The translations under genes and the position numbers were made by a program. Below the pieces are notes generated by a model, which worked only from the letters and a program-made list of their open reading frames with translations, was not told where the DNA came from and did not search any database. A stretch of DNA of 64,000 nucleotides from Cohnella terricola (GTDB lineage: Bacteria; Bacillota; Bacilli; Paenibacillales; Paenibacillaceae): assembly GCF_007786475.1 (NCBI RefSeq), contig NZ_VNJJ01000016.1:35720-99719 (forward strand), in the 5' to 3' direction. Shown here in pieces: positions 8,085 through 21,648 of the stretch. The stretch's first letter is position 1. Every line of letters starts with the position of its first letter.

Positions 8085-10373
8085 TCAATCCTCCGGCGTC
8101 TGGCGATACGCGCTCGGTGACACACCGATCACGCGCTTAAACGCTCGCCGGAACGAATGGGAGCTGTTGTAACCGACGAGAGCGGCGATCTCATCGATCG
8201 TATGGCCGTATTCTTTCAGCAATTGACCCGCCCGATCCATTCGCACCCGCTCGATATAATCGGATAAGTTGTCTCCCGTCACTTCCTTAAAAAGTTGCGA
8301 AATGTATTTCTCCGGCCGCCCGACTTGTTCCGCGAGCCGGTACAGGCTGAGATCAGCATTGTTATATTGCTCCGCGACGTGTTCCTTCAACTGCTCGATG
8401 AGACGATAGTGCTGGTCGTTCCTTTTGCTCGCAATCATACCGCATAAGGCTTCCATAATTTCCAAGATCTCGTCCATCAAGCTGCCAATCGGTTCAGACG
8501 GCTGAATGGCGACAATGCGGTTCTTGATCGGATCGATTGTTTCGGAACACGCGAACGTTTTTTGGTCCAGAAGTTTCAGGAGTGTCCCCTTCATCTCGAG
8601 GGCGAGCTGGTGCCTCATCTCGGGGGACAACTCTCGCGCGACCGTATTCTGCTCGGAGATCCGGTGGACAATTCTCCGCGCTTCGGCGATCTCGCCGGCC
8701 CGAATCGTGCCGATTAGACGCATCTCCACGTCGAGCGGGTAATAATAAGCTACGCTGTCCAGTGGCATCTCGTCGTACCATGTGATCGTCTTCGCTTGGT
8801 TTAATGCCGCCGCATTCTCTATCGTCTGCTTCGACTGTTCGTAAGCGTGGCTGATCTCCGTAATTGCCGCGAATTCGCTGACCGCCGCTTTCACGGAAAT
8901 CTTGAATTCACGGAACAGCGAATCGGCGAGCCTGGACAGGACAGCATCGATCTGCCCCCGGCCGTAATTCCCGTCGCTTAATTCGGTCGCGAAGAGCGCC
9001 ACAACTTTATCAGAGCCGAGATCAGTCGCCGGAACAGGCCCGATCATCTCTTGAAGCGTCTGCTTCAGCACGAGCCGGGCGGCGTGAAGCTCATTCAGAA
9101 TATCGACGCTATCCATGCCGGAATATCCTTGAATTTGAACGATTGCCACGTACCCGGACGTACCGCTCAAGCCCGCGTTCGACTGAACTGCAGCTGCGAC
9201 AATCTCTTCGTGCGACTGAAACTCTCCTGCGATGAGCCGCTTATAGAACGCGTCCCGCACGAGCGGCTGCTGACGCCGCAATTCGGACTCGAGATGTTTG
9301 TTGTTCGTGATCATCTCGGCGATGTTCCCATGCAGAAAATCGTATTCGTTCCGGTCCTCATTCGTTTCGGTGACTTGGGCAAACGAATTAAGGAGTCTGT
9401 GGATCGGCGCGCTGTTCCAATAGGCCATCGTGAGCCCGATCAGCAATCCCAAGACGACGGCTCCGCCGATAACCGTCCACGAAATCCATTTGATTTTATT
9501 CGCGTTCTCCATAAGCGCTTTTTTCGGAATGCCAGCATGATAAACCCAGCCGTTCGTCTCCGAACGGATCGTGACTACGAGGTCGTCCTTGAAGAACTGG
9601 CTTGTACGCGTTCCATCGAAACGGGCGTCCGCGGCTAGCGCCTCTGCGATCTCCTCGTTATCTCCCTGGCGGCTAATCGTGCGACCTTGATCGTCCAGAA
9701 TGTGAACCCATCCGCCGTTCTTGTCCGTTATGCCCGACAGCAAGCCGGCGATCGATTTCTCGTCGATGATGACGACGACGACGGCCGGGGAAGAATCCCC
9801 GAAGCTGTCCAGCGGCAAGGATTGCATATAAGAGATAGCCGTCGTCCGGGAGTTGGTGGTCGTGAACGGACGCAGAGGCATCATTTCTCTTCGATGCGTT
9901 TCGTTCAATACGAGCCTCCTCCATTCGGAGACGGACAAATCTTCGTATTTATAATTTTCGTAGTAATGCTCCGGACGGAAATAAGCCGAGCCTGGAGTCA
10001 TCACAACGTCGTAATTACGCAAATAAATAAAGAAGTGTTTCAAGAAATCGTTTGTCTGCCCAAGCGTCGACAAGTCTTTCATCGTCTTCCAAATGCCGAA
10101 CACATTCTGCTTATTGTCCGATCGGGGCTCATTCATCAGCACATTTAAATCTTGATTGATCGCGAGGGTCCGCGTAAAACCTTCCACCTCGGCAATTCTT
10201 CGTTCCAGAAGCTCCATGCTTTTCTGCAACTGATTAACGCTGTTCTCGATGGAAAGGGATTCCGTGACGGAAATCGAAGTTCTATAAGACATGTAACCGG
10301 CGATGCTCGGAATGAGCAGAATCACGATGTACGAAACGAGAAAATTTCTAAAAATTCTGGAATGTCTAGGCAT
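8085..10373 (-). CDS. Membrane-bound AraC-family regulator (YesS-like)
   Basis: A 762-residue one-component regulator. A transmembrane segment lies at about residues 10-28 (FLVSYIVILLIPSIAGYMSY), followed by an extracellular Cache-like sensor region to about 285. A second segment follows (WTVIGGAVVLGLLIGLTMAYW), then a cytoplasmic linker and a C-terminal AraC double helix-turn-helix (about 655-755) with YISQLFKEVTGDNLSDYI and RVIGVSPSAYR. Such proteins control neighbouring sugar importer genes, here the permease/binding-protein operon directly downstream. The ATG at 10373 follows a GGGGGGAGG ribosome site. A cre-like palindrome lies just upstream. Confidence 0.9.
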   Translation of the reverse strand: MPRHSRIFRNFLVSYIVILLIPSIAGYMSYRTSISVTESLSIENSVNQLQKSMELLERRIAEVEGFTRTLAINQDLNVLMNEPRSDNKQNVFGIWKTMKDLSTLGQTNDFLKHFFIYLRNYDVVMTPGSAYFRPEHYYENYKYEDLSVSEWRRLVLNETHRREMMPLRPFTTTNSRTTAISYMQSLPLDSFGDSSPAVVVVIIDEKSIAGLLSGITDKNGGWVHILDDQGRTISRQGDNEEIAEALAADARFDGTRTSQFFKDDLVVTIRSETNGWVYHAGIPKKALMENANKIKWISWTVIGGAVVLGLLIGLTMAYWNSAPIHRLLNSFAQVTETNEDRNEYDFLHGNIAEMITNNKHLESELRRQQPLVRDAFYKRLIAGEFQSHEEIVAAAVQSNAGLSGTSGYVAIVQIQGYSGMDSVDILNELHAARLVLKQTLQEMIGPVPATDLGSDKVVALFATELSDGNYGRGQIDAVLSRLADSLFREFKISVKAAVSEFAAITEISHAYEQSKQTIENAAALNQAKTITWYDEMPLDSVAYYYPLDVEMRLIGTIRAGEIAEARRIVHRISEQNTVARELSPEMRHQLALEMKGTLLKLLDQKTFACSETIDPIKNRIVAIQPSEPIGSLMDEILEIMEALCGMIASKRNDQHYRLIEQLKEHVAEQYNNADLSLYRLAEQVGRPEKYISQLFKEVTGDNLSDYIERVRMDRAGQLLKEYGHTIDEIAALVGYNSSHSFRRAFKRVIGVSPSAYRQTPED

Positions 10374-10392
10374 GCCAAGCCTCCCCCCCTGA

Positions 10393-10409
10393 TGAGAGCG
10401 CTATCATAA
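10393..10409 (+). promoter_or_regulatory. Cre-like operator upstream of the AraC/YesS gene
   Basis: TGAGAGCGCTATCA fits the LacI/CcpA operator pattern with one deviation and shares AGCGCTATCATAA with the site at 7797. It lies about 20 nt upstream of the start codon, where binding would block transcription or early elongation. Confidence 0.45.
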
Positions 10410-10450
10410 CAAAAAAAATGCGAGCTACGCAAGTTCCTGCCATAAGGAAG

Positions 10451-10485
10451 AGCAACATCCGATCGGATCGCGATCGGCGTTGCTC
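10451..10485 (-). terminator. Hairpin downstream of the DUF5054 gene
   Basis: Interrupted inverted repeat AGCAAC..CCGATCG / CGATCGG.GTTGCT. The minus-strand side runs into a T-rich stretch (TCTTCCTT). It probably terminates the glycosidase genes, but it lies 200 nt beyond the last stop. Confidence 0.4.
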
Positions 10486-10539
10486 GTTATCTACATTATT
10501 TCCTTATACATCGAAACGCGACTTAATGAATTGAGCTAG

Positions 10540-10680
10540 CATCTCGATAGCGTCACCGTATTCGAAATCTTACCGGATGGGGCAAGCTGGCGTAAAGGTA
10601 CAATTCCGGAATTAGCGTACGATTATCCCTCGCCGAATCCTGAAATCGCACCGTACGAACTGTTCCCTACGCTTGCATAA
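10540..10680 (+). pseudogene. Possible C-terminal remnant of a lost gene
   Basis: An open 46-codon stretch with no start codon ends in TAA at 10678. It reads like real protein: LDSVTVFEILPDG, then a proline-rich tail with NPEIAPYELFPTLA. An in-frame stop (TAG, 10537) precedes it. The sequence recalls the tail of Uma2-like nucleases, but this is only an impression. No matching N-terminal part is seen nearby. Confidence 0.3.
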
Positions 10681-10687
10681 TGGCGGA

Positions 10688-12790
10688 TTACTGCGGATTC
10701 GACCGCAAACGAAGGCGAAAACGGAATTTCGCATCTTCCCCGTACCACATCGGGAAATTCGTACCCCAGATGTTATTGTGCAGATTGAAGTGCCAGCCTC
10801 TGTCGAGCGGAGCGAAAGATTGGTCGAATTGCAGCAGCCTGCCGCCCCCTGGCGCGGCCAATGCGGCGTCCAGCGTCTCAATGCATGCCGTTCCGTCCGC
10901 TCCCTCGTAATGAACGCCTTGGCCGACGCCGTGCAAATTGCGGTTGCCGCCCTTCACGACGTTCAGCGGCGAAAAACGCTGTCCGAGCTTGTCCATCTTC
11001 CACAGGTTCGGATTGTCCACGTTCAGCGCGCACTTGAACCAGCTCGCTTCGGGCAGTCGGTTGGCCTCCTTGCCGAACCACTGCAACGAGACGTCGATCA
11101 TCTCCGATCCGAAGGCATAGACGATCTCAAGCTCCGACGGAGCGCCGTATTCCTCATGCGCTTCGGCAGGCATGGCCAGACGAAGCCGATAGCGCCCATC
11201 GTCCAACCTTTCCAGATCGGTCAGGCTCGGCGCGTACAAGCGGTGGCTCGGCAACGGACGAACAAATTCGAAGCCCGGCTTGCTGAAATCCGCGTCTGCC
11301 CACGGATGCGTGACGGGCAAGTTCTGCATATACGTGCGGAAGTACCGGGCGTAATCTTCCGTGCCGAACGTCTCGTAGACATACGCCCCGAACGGATGCG
11401 CCTCGTCCGCCCAACTTTTCCCGCACGCGTCGGACAGCAGGACGAGCGCCCCGCTACCGTCGAATTGCGCTTGCCAGCCATAGCCGGCATTGATGCTTGC
11501 CGCCGGACTAAGCTCGGCGCCGCTCGATCCGCCCGGCTTCGGCTTCAACTCCTCGAAGGCGCGCTCCGCCTCGTCGCGCAAACTGGCGTCCAGATGCGAC
11601 ACCGCCAGATCCACGTACCGGCGCTGCTCGGCCCAGGAGCTCTCAATTCTCGAATACGAGCGGCGGCTCTCTTCCTGGGAGAATAGATGGGCGGAATGCT
11701 TGTCGAACTCGTTCATCGCGAACGCCCCGATATAGCCGAACTTCGCCGGAATGTCGTTTGCGTCCACTTCATCCTTAAGCCGAGCGGCCTGAAAATCGCG
11801 CTTGGCGTAGTTGCGAAAATCGGGCAGCCATTTTTTCACGTCCAGCCCCCACGTATGCTCGGCGACCATCAGCATGTCCATGCTCATACGACGGTACGCC
11901 TCGTCCGTTCGCTTCAGCTTCCCTTCCGCCAGCCATCCGTCGCGCAGGCGCTGAAGCTCCCGGAATCGCGCCAGCTTGAGCGGATCCGTTCCCGCGCCGT
12001 GAATCCACGTATCCCCCAGCTCTTCGCGAACGACGGGAAGCTCGTTTCGCGCTTCCAGCAGCTTACGCGCGAACGCGTCCATCGTCGAAGCGATGACTTC
12101 CGCCCCGGGATAACGCTTGGAGATCTGCGCGAACTGCTCCCGAATCTCCTCTACGGATGGCGGGCCGCAGTTGTCACCCGTATGGGCGAAAACAAGTACG
12201 TCCCGAAGCCCTTCAAGACTCAGATCTTCTCCGTACGTACCCGCGTAATTGACGATGAGTTCCGAGCCGTCCTCCGCCTGCCAGCGGAACAGCCTCGGCA
12301 CGTCCGGCCGCTTCGATGCCGGATTAACTCCCAGATGCAAGTAGCGAAGCCCCGCTTTCGCCATAAGAGGAACGATGCCCAGCGTATGGCCGGGAACGTC
12401 GGTCATTTTCGCCGCGATCGTTTCTTTGCCGTACCTGGCGTCCAGATCGCGGCCGATCGACAAGCCGAACCGGAACAGCTCCTCGTCCATCAGCTCGGTG
12501 TGCGTCGTGCACGGAAGTCCGTGCCAAGCGATATGCCCCCGGGCGATGGCGTTCTCCATCCGGCGTCTTTCCTCGTCCCCGGCCGTGTCCATATAGTGCT
12601 GGATGAGCCACGAGCCGGTCGTCCAGACGAATCCGGCCGACCCTCCCTCATCATCCAGCCTTTCTGCGAGCGCGATCGCCTTCGGAATATATTCCTGTCG
12701 GTACTGCTCGGTCACCCGGGCCGCGAGATGGGTAAAACCGATATCCAAATGCGTCTTGAAAACGACATGAACTCTCTCAATCGTGGTCAT
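10688..12790 (-). CDS. DUF5054 protein with GH38-like N-terminal domain
   Basis: About 700 residues with no signal peptide, so cytoplasmic. The N-terminus contains VHVVFKTHLDIGFTH. The HLD motif corresponds to the His-x-Asp zinc ligands of family 38 alpha-mannosidases, and the region MTDVPGHTLGIVPLMAKAG further supports the GH38-like (beta/alpha)7 fold. The C-terminal half looks like a beta-rich domain. Activity is not established; a zinc glycosidase acting on the same oligosaccharide as its neighbours is inferred. The ATG at 12790 (AAGGATGGAG upstream) is preferred to the one at 12829, which has no ribosome site and abuts the preceding stop. It follows the GH95 gene by 39 nt, in one operon. 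Confidence 0.85.
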   Translation of the reverse strand: MTTIERVHVVFKTHLDIGFTHLAARVTEQYRQEYIPKAIALAERLDDEGGSAGFVWTTGSWLIQHYMDTAGDEERRRMENAIARGHIAWHGLPCTTHTELMDEELFRFGLSIGRDLDARYGKETIAAKMTDVPGHTLGIVPLMAKAGLRYLHLGVNPASKRPDVPRLFRWQAEDGSELIVNYAGTYGEDLSLEGLRDVLVFAHTGDNCGPPSVEEIREQFAQISKRYPGAEVIASTMDAFARKLLEARNELPVVREELGDTWIHGAGTDPLKLARFRELQRLRDGWLAEGKLKRTDEAYRRMSMDMLMVAEHTWGLDVKKWLPDFRNYAKRDFQAARLKDEVDANDIPAKFGYIGAFAMNEFDKHSAHLFSQEESRRSYSRIESSWAEQRRYVDLAVSHLDASLRDEAERAFEELKPKPGGSSGAELSPAASINAGYGWQAQFDGSGALVLLSDACGKSWADEAHPFGAYVYETFGTEDYARYFRTYMQNLPVTHPWADADFSKPGFEFVRPLPSHRLYAPSLTDLERLDDGRYRLRLAMPAEAHEEYGAPSELEIVYAFGSEMIDVSLQWFGKEANRLPEASWFKCALNVDNPNLWKMDKLGQRFSPLNVVKGGNRNLHGVGQGVHYEGADGTACIETLDAALAAPGGGRLLQFDQSFAPLDRGWHFNLHNNIWGTNFPMWYGEDAKFRFRLRLRSNPQ

Positions 12791-12829
12791 ATTATCGTCT
12801 GCTCCATCCTTCCGAAGACTAATCGCCAT

Positions 12830-15184
12830 CTATACTCTTGAGCGGCGAATGCAGTACGTCCGGCCCGTCTCGGTAACGAACCGGATTGTTCCTTGTTCCG
12901 AGCGTTGAACGGGAATATCCGCACCGTCCAACGTAACGGTAAGACCATCGGCCTCCGCGATCTCGCAATCCCGGCCGCGCAGGGAGCGAACGCTCGCCTC
13001 CTCCAGGCGGCCTTCCCGCCAGCGAATGTCGACCTCGAAGCCGCCGCGGGCGCACAGCCCTTCTACACTGCCGTTCGGCCAGGCTTCCGGCAATGCGGGA
13101 AGCAGCTCCAAAGCCTTCTGATGCGACTGCAGCAGCATCTCGATAATACCGGACGTCGCGGCGTAATTGCCATCGATCTGGAACGGCGGATGCGCGTCGA
13201 ACATGTTCGGATACAGGCCGCCTCGGGAATAGTTCATGTCCCCTCCGGACAGCCTCATCAAATTTTGTAGCAGCTCGAAGCCTTGATTGCCTTGACTGAA
13301 TCTCGCCCAGAGACCGATCTTCCAGCCGAGGCTCCAACCGGTTCCCTCGTTGCCGCGAATTTCCAGGGAACGGCGCGCCGCGGCGAATAGCTCCGGTGTG
13401 TCACGGACAGTCAGCTGCCGACCCGGATAGACGCCGAACAGATGCGACACGTGGCGATGATGCGGATCCTCGTCCTCGAAATCCTCGAACCATTCCTGCA
13501 ATCTTCCGTCCCGACCGATCTGTGGCGGATATAGCTTGGCTCTCGCGCCGCGGAGCTCTTCCGCGAACACTTCGTCAGCGCCCAACGCCTCGGACGCTTC
13601 GATGCAATTCGTGAACAAGTCCCAAATGAGCGCCATGTCCATCGTCGAGGCTCGGCTTATTCCCGCCGTCTTACCGTCATAGCGGAATTTATGTTCCGGC
13701 GAAGTCGACGGACAGGTGGATAAACGTCCCATCACGTCCTCCTCGAGGAAATCGAGGCAGAACAGCGCAGCTTCCTTCATTATCGGATAAGCGTTGTCCC
13801 GCAAATAATCGAGGTCGAGACCGAAAGCGTAATGCTCCCACAGATGCTGCGCCAGCCAGACGCCGCCCATCGGCCACATCGCCCAGGAGGCGTCGCCCTC
13901 GCCGCGTCCGCCCGCCGGAGCCGAATGCCCCCAAAGGTCGACGTTATGGTGGGCGACCCATCCCCGGCTGCCATAGTGAAGCTCGGCGGTTTTCCGCCCG
14001 GTCTTCGCAACTCTGCCGATCAGGGAGATCATCGGCTCGTGGCATTCGGACAGATTGGCCGTCTCCGTCGGCCAATAGTTCATCTGAGTATTAATATTGA
14101 TCGTATAGTTGCTGCTCCAAGGCGGGCGGGTCTGATCGTTCCATATGCCCTGCAAGTTCGTCGCCTGCGTTCCGGGACGGGAGCCGGCGATCGTCAGATA
14201 ACGTCCGTAATGAAATAACAGCTCGACGAGATTCGGATCGGCGGCGCCGTAAGCGGTGATTCTCTCGTCCGTCGGCATCTCCTCCGAAGCGCGCCGTTCT
14301 CCAAGCGACAGGCTGACTCTGTCGAACAATGCGCGATAATCGGCGATGTGATCATCGCGAAGCGCGGCATAGCCCTTGCCCACAAGCCTGTCCAATTGCT
14401 TCTCAGCCTCTGCGGCCGCATCCGGCGCGCCATTAAAGGTCGTCGCCGCGGAGAAGAGGAACGTGATGCTGTGAGCTCCTCGCACCTGTAGGCCGTCCCC
14501 GTCCGCTCGCACCTCGCCGCCATCCGCTGTAGCGTGCAGAACGCCCGCAAAACGGATCGCCTCCGACGTCTCGTCGTCTCCGTACACGATCGGATTCGAA
14601 GTATCGTAATAGCTCGGATCGACATGCTCCGGAGCGATTCCGCGGAGAATGAAGCGTCCGTTAGCTGCCGAGGTCTCATAACGCAGCGGGCTGTCCAGCC
14701 GAGCGCGAACATCCAGCACTCCCGGCGCGTCGGCTTCCAGCCGCAGAACGAGGACGTTGTCCGGGTAGGAGACGAAGAGCTCCCGGGAATGGCGAACTCC
14801 GCCGATCTCATACTCAACCCGCGACACCGCGTCTTCCAGATCCAGAGATCGCCGATACGAGCGGTGAACATCCCCGTGGCCGAAAGCCAGAACGAGATCC
14901 CCGAACGGCAAATAGGACTGCGAGAAATCCCCCATCATTTCCTTGCTCTTCCGGTCGGCCTCCTCATACAACCCCGCGCTCACGAGCCTGCGAACCTCGG
15001 ACAGCACCTTCAGCGCGTTCTCGTTGTTGACTTCCTTCGACGGCGTTCCCGACCAGAGCGTATCCTCGTTCAGGCCAATGCGGTCACGCTCGACTCCGCC
15101 GAAGTGCATTGCTCCGATTCGTCCATTGCCGAGCGGAAGCGCTTCTGTCCACTTGGCCGCCGGCTTGTCGTATTGCAGCTTCAC
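12830..15184 (-). CDS. GH95-family alpha-L-fucosidase
   Basis: 784 residues, the expected size for family 95, which removes alpha-1,2-linked fucose by inversion (some members are alpha-L-galactosidases). The start is GTG at 15184, since AAAGGA lies 9 nt before it and abuts the upstream GTG at 15193. The N-terminal beta-domain begins LQYDKPAAKWTEALPLGNGR and contains LNEDTLWSGTP, hallmarks of the family. The (alpha/alpha)6 barrel includes NYTININTQMNYWPTE near residue 365, holding the conserved Asn pair that assists the catalytic water in GH95. No signal peptide is seen, so it is predicted cytoplasmic. It lies between GH110 and DUF5054 genes in the same direction. Confidence 0.92.
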   Translation of the reverse strand: MKLQYDKPAAKWTEALPLGNGRIGAMHFGGVERDRIGLNEDTLWSGTPSKEVNNENALKVLSEVRRLVSAGLYEEADRKSKEMMGDFSQSYLPFGDLVLAFGHGDVHRSYRRSLDLEDAVSRVEYEIGGVRHSRELFVSYPDNVLVLRLEADAPGVLDVRARLDSPLRYETSAANGRFILRGIAPEHVDPSYYDTSNPIVYGDDETSEAIRFAGVLHATADGGEVRADGDGLQVRGAHSITFLFSAATTFNGAPDAAAEAEKQLDRLVGKGYAALRDDHIADYRALFDRVSLSLGERRASEEMPTDERITAYGAADPNLVELLFHYGRYLTIAGSRPGTQATNLQGIWNDQTRPPWSSNYTININTQMNYWPTETANLSECHEPMISLIGRVAKTGRKTAELHYGSRGWVAHHNVDLWGHSAPAGGRGEGDASWAMWPMGGVWLAQHLWEHYAFGLDLDYLRDNAYPIMKEAALFCLDFLEEDVMGRLSTCPSTSPEHKFRYDGKTAGISRASTMDMALIWDLFTNCIEASEALGADEVFAEELRGARAKLYPPQIGRDGRLQEWFEDFEDEDPHHRHVSHLFGVYPGRQLTVRDTPELFAAARRSLEIRGNEGTGWSLGWKIGLWARFSQGNQGFELLQNLMRLSGGDMNYSRGGLYPNMFDAHPPFQIDGNYAATSGIIEMLLQSHQKALELLPALPEAWPNGSVEGLCARGGFEVDIRWREGRLEEASVRSLRGRDCEIAEADGLTVTLDGADIPVQRSEQGTIRFVTETGRTYCIRRSRV

Positions 15185-15244
15185 GGGTACCACTCCTTTA
15201 ACTGTTTCGCTCGATTATGATCGATTCGCGAAGCTTGGACGCTC

Positions 15245-16951
15245 CTATTCCATTCCATGATAACAGTTGTCTCGGACATCGACGTCGCTGCATGCGAGCA
15301 GCCGAACCGTGTCCTCCGGCGCAGTCGGTCCCGTGGCGGAACGAATCTCGTTGCCGAAGAACGCGATACCCTGCGTGCTCTTCGCTTCCAGCAAGAAGGA
15401 GGCTCTGCTCGTCTCGAAAACGTTGACCGCGACGCGGATGTTGCGATGGACTGGCGCATCTTCGTCGACCTCTTCGTTCTCAGGCATGATTGAGATGACC
15501 GCGCAGCCGGGTTCCCCGCATGCGACGAACCGGTTGTCCCGGATCGTCAGGTCCTCGACGCGGCCGGATTCGTACCAGGATGCCGCGTCGTCCGCCACGA
15601 GCACGGCGCTCATCCGCAGCCGCTTGAAGACATTGCTGGCAAGAACGACCGGACGCCTCGTCGTCGCAAGGACACCCCGGGTCGGAATCCGGGAGAATGA
15701 GCAGCCCGTCACGCGGAGCTCGGGTGTCCAAGTGACGTTCTCGATGACGTCTCCTTCCCCGATTCCTTCCGGAAGCCGATCTTCCAGCTTCAGCAGCATG
15801 ACCCGCGGCTCCGTCAGCCGGGCTTCCTTGACGCGGCCGGTCGCGTACGGGAGCAACGTGCCGGGCCGCACGAATTCGATCTCGTCTCCGGCGCCGAACG
15901 CCTCGAAGCCGTACGTCTGCGGGTGCATGAACCGGACGGCGAGCTCATCGCCGGTCGGCGCGCCGACGATCCGAAGATGCGTGCCGTGCACATTGATCGC
16001 GTCGTCGTGGGCGCCCGAGAATACGGAATCCGCGATCTCGACAACACCCCGGCAGCCCGATAGATGGACGAAATCGGCGAAAGCGGCGACCGTGCGACCT
16101 GTCTCCGGACGTGGCGACAAGTTCAATTGGCGAAAGTTCAAATTTTCGCTGAACTGCCCTACGATGCCCAAGCCGTGCATAAAATGAACGCCGACTCGCT
16201 CCCACCGCACGTCCTTGCATCGATGGATGAACGCGCCTACCTGGTCGCGGATGCCATCCCTCGCTTGCAGCACCCAACCCGCTTCAAGAGCTTCGCCGGA
16301 ATCACGACCCTCGTAGAAGAACCGGATGCGGCCAGGCGCAGTCTCTTCGACTTTCGCCGCCCGAGCGAGCACGTTGCCGATTCGCCACGTCGCATCGCGA
16401 ATCGGGTCGTACGCCTGCACCGGACCTTCAAGGAAGCTCCAGCCGTCCCCAACCCAGCGCAGCTTACCGTCATGGACGTCATAACGCGTATCCGCGTGAA
16501 CAGTAACGTCCATGAAACCTTCCCCCAGCTTGTCGATCGTCATCTCGACGACCGTCGGCCGGGAATAATCGAAACCGACGTCCCGAATCGTCGTTCTCAC
16601 ACAGCCGTCGAGGGCCAGCATCGTCATTTTCCCATAGAAAACGAATAGGGAACCACCGCCGTCCAGCTCGAAATCGTTCATGTCTTTCAGCCAGATCGCG
16701 ATTGTTTTGACGGGATCCGGATTTTCCTCTTCGCTCGCCGTGTTCGTCACGTAATAGGGAACGCGGTCGGCGGATTCAGGATGGAAATCGTACCGCCCCG
16801 GAGCTACAGCCAGCTTGACCGGTCCCCGGTGTCTCTTGGCCGCAGCAATCGCCCGCCGGAGGCCGGGACCGGCATCCTCTCCGGAATCCGGCCGAACGCC
16901 GAAATCCACGAGCGACAGCTCGAGCGGCTTGTTTTCGTTAACGTTTACCAT
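15245..16951 (-). CDS. GH110-like alpha-1,3-galactosidase (parallel beta-helix)
   Basis: 568 residues forming a right-handed parallel beta-helix. It shows the family 110 signature GAHDDAINVHGTHLRIV near residue 320, whose paired Asp residues are candidate catalytic groups. An N-terminal LSLVDFGVRPD motif is typical of pectate-lyase-like helices. GH110 enzymes release alpha-1,3-linked galactose, as in blood-group B or linear alpha-Gal structures. No signal peptide is present, so it acts on imported oligosaccharide. The ATG at 16951 follows GGGAGGGAGAG. It lies 24 nt from the GH2 stop and 60 nt before GH95. Substrate is inferred from family and context. Confidence 0.85.
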   Translation of the reverse strand: MVNVNENKPLELSLVDFGVRPDSGEDAGPGLRRAIAAAKRHRGPVKLAVAPGRYDFHPESADRVPYYVTNTASEEENPDPVKTIAIWLKDMNDFELDGGGSLFVFYGKMTMLALDGCVRTTIRDVGFDYSRPTVVEMTIDKLGEGFMDVTVHADTRYDVHDGKLRWVGDGWSFLEGPVQAYDPIRDATWRIGNVLARAAKVEETAPGRIRFFYEGRDSGEALEAGWVLQARDGIRDQVGAFIHRCKDVRWERVGVHFMHGLGIVGQFSENLNFRQLNLSPRPETGRTVAAFADFVHLSGCRGVVEIADSVFSGAHDDAINVHGTHLRIVGAPTGDELAVRFMHPQTYGFEAFGAGDEIEFVRPGTLLPYATGRVKEARLTEPRVMLLKLEDRLPEGIGEGDVIENVTWTPELRVTGCSFSRIPTRGVLATTRRPVVLASNVFKRLRMSAVLVADDAASWYESGRVEDLTIRDNRFVACGEPGCAVISIMPENEEVDEDAPVHRNIRVAVNVFETSRASFLLEAKSTQGIAFFGNEIRSATGPTAPEDTVRLLACSDVDVRDNCYHGME

Positions 16952-16975
16952 CCGCCTCTCTCCCTCCCTATCCGT

Positions 16976-21034
<4,059 letters not shown>

Positions 21035-21038
<4 letters not shown>

Positions 21039-21440
21039 CGTCTTCGCGGGCATTGCAACGGTCTCGCAGACCGTTAGAGCGTACAACTTCCGCTTCGGCG
21101 GACCCGTAACGGTCTCGCAGACCGTTAGAGCACACAACTTCCGCTTCGGCGGACCCGTAACGGTCTCGCAGACCGTTAGAGCACACAACTTCCGCTTCGG
21201 CGGACCTGTACCGGTCTCGCAGACCGTTACAGTCGCCAAAACTTCGTTCGCGGGCAATGCAACGGTCTCGCAGACCGTTAGAGCACACAACTTCCGCTTC
21301 GGCGGACCCATAACGGTCTCGCAGACCGTTAGAGCACACAACTTCCGCTTCGGCGGACCCGTAACGGTCTCGCAGACCGTTACAGCTGCCAAAACTCCGT
21401 TCACGGTCTATGCAACGGTCCCGCAGACCGTTACAGCCGC
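21035..21440. repeat. Tandem array: eight 51-bp palindromic units
   Basis: The palindrome AACGGTCTCGCAGACCGTT (8-bp stem, CGC loop) recurs at 21057, 21108, 21159, 21210, 21261, 21312, 21363 and 21414, exactly 51 bp apart, with small changes in units 4 and 8. The 32-bp spacers are of two types. The commoner one contains TCCGCTTCGGCGGA, a 5-bp stem on a TTCG tetraloop. The other contains CCAAAACTTCGTTCGCGGGC or a variant. The reading frame that stays open across the array on the minus strand follows from the period being a multiple of three and is not called a gene. Spacers repeat, so this is not CRISPR. Confidence 0.93.
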
Positions 21441-21603
21441 CATAGCCCGAAACTCATTCATCTCCCCCCTTATCGCAGAACTCCCGTCAGAATCATAGTC
21501 ACAAATTCCACTCCAACCGGGCGACATGTGCCGGCATCAATTCCACTATTGAACGGGCACGATCGGCGATTAGAAGTGGGCTCGTTTCTTTTTCAAGAAA
21601 AAA

Positions 21604-21637
21604 GCCGTGAATTCCGTAATAAAACGGAACTCACGGC
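21604..21637 (-). terminator. Rho-independent terminator of the 21649 gene
   Basis: Stem GCCGTGA.TTCCGT / ACGGAA.TCACGGC with a 6-nt loop and a minus-strand TTTTTTC tail, placed 12 nt after the stop codon. Confidence 0.85.
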
Positions 21638-21648
21638 CTGCGCGATGG

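Noticed and set aside
11687..12841. Long plus-strand frame opposite the DUF5054 gene
   Set aside because: Antisense shadow of a gene with clear domain motifs; no ribosome site.
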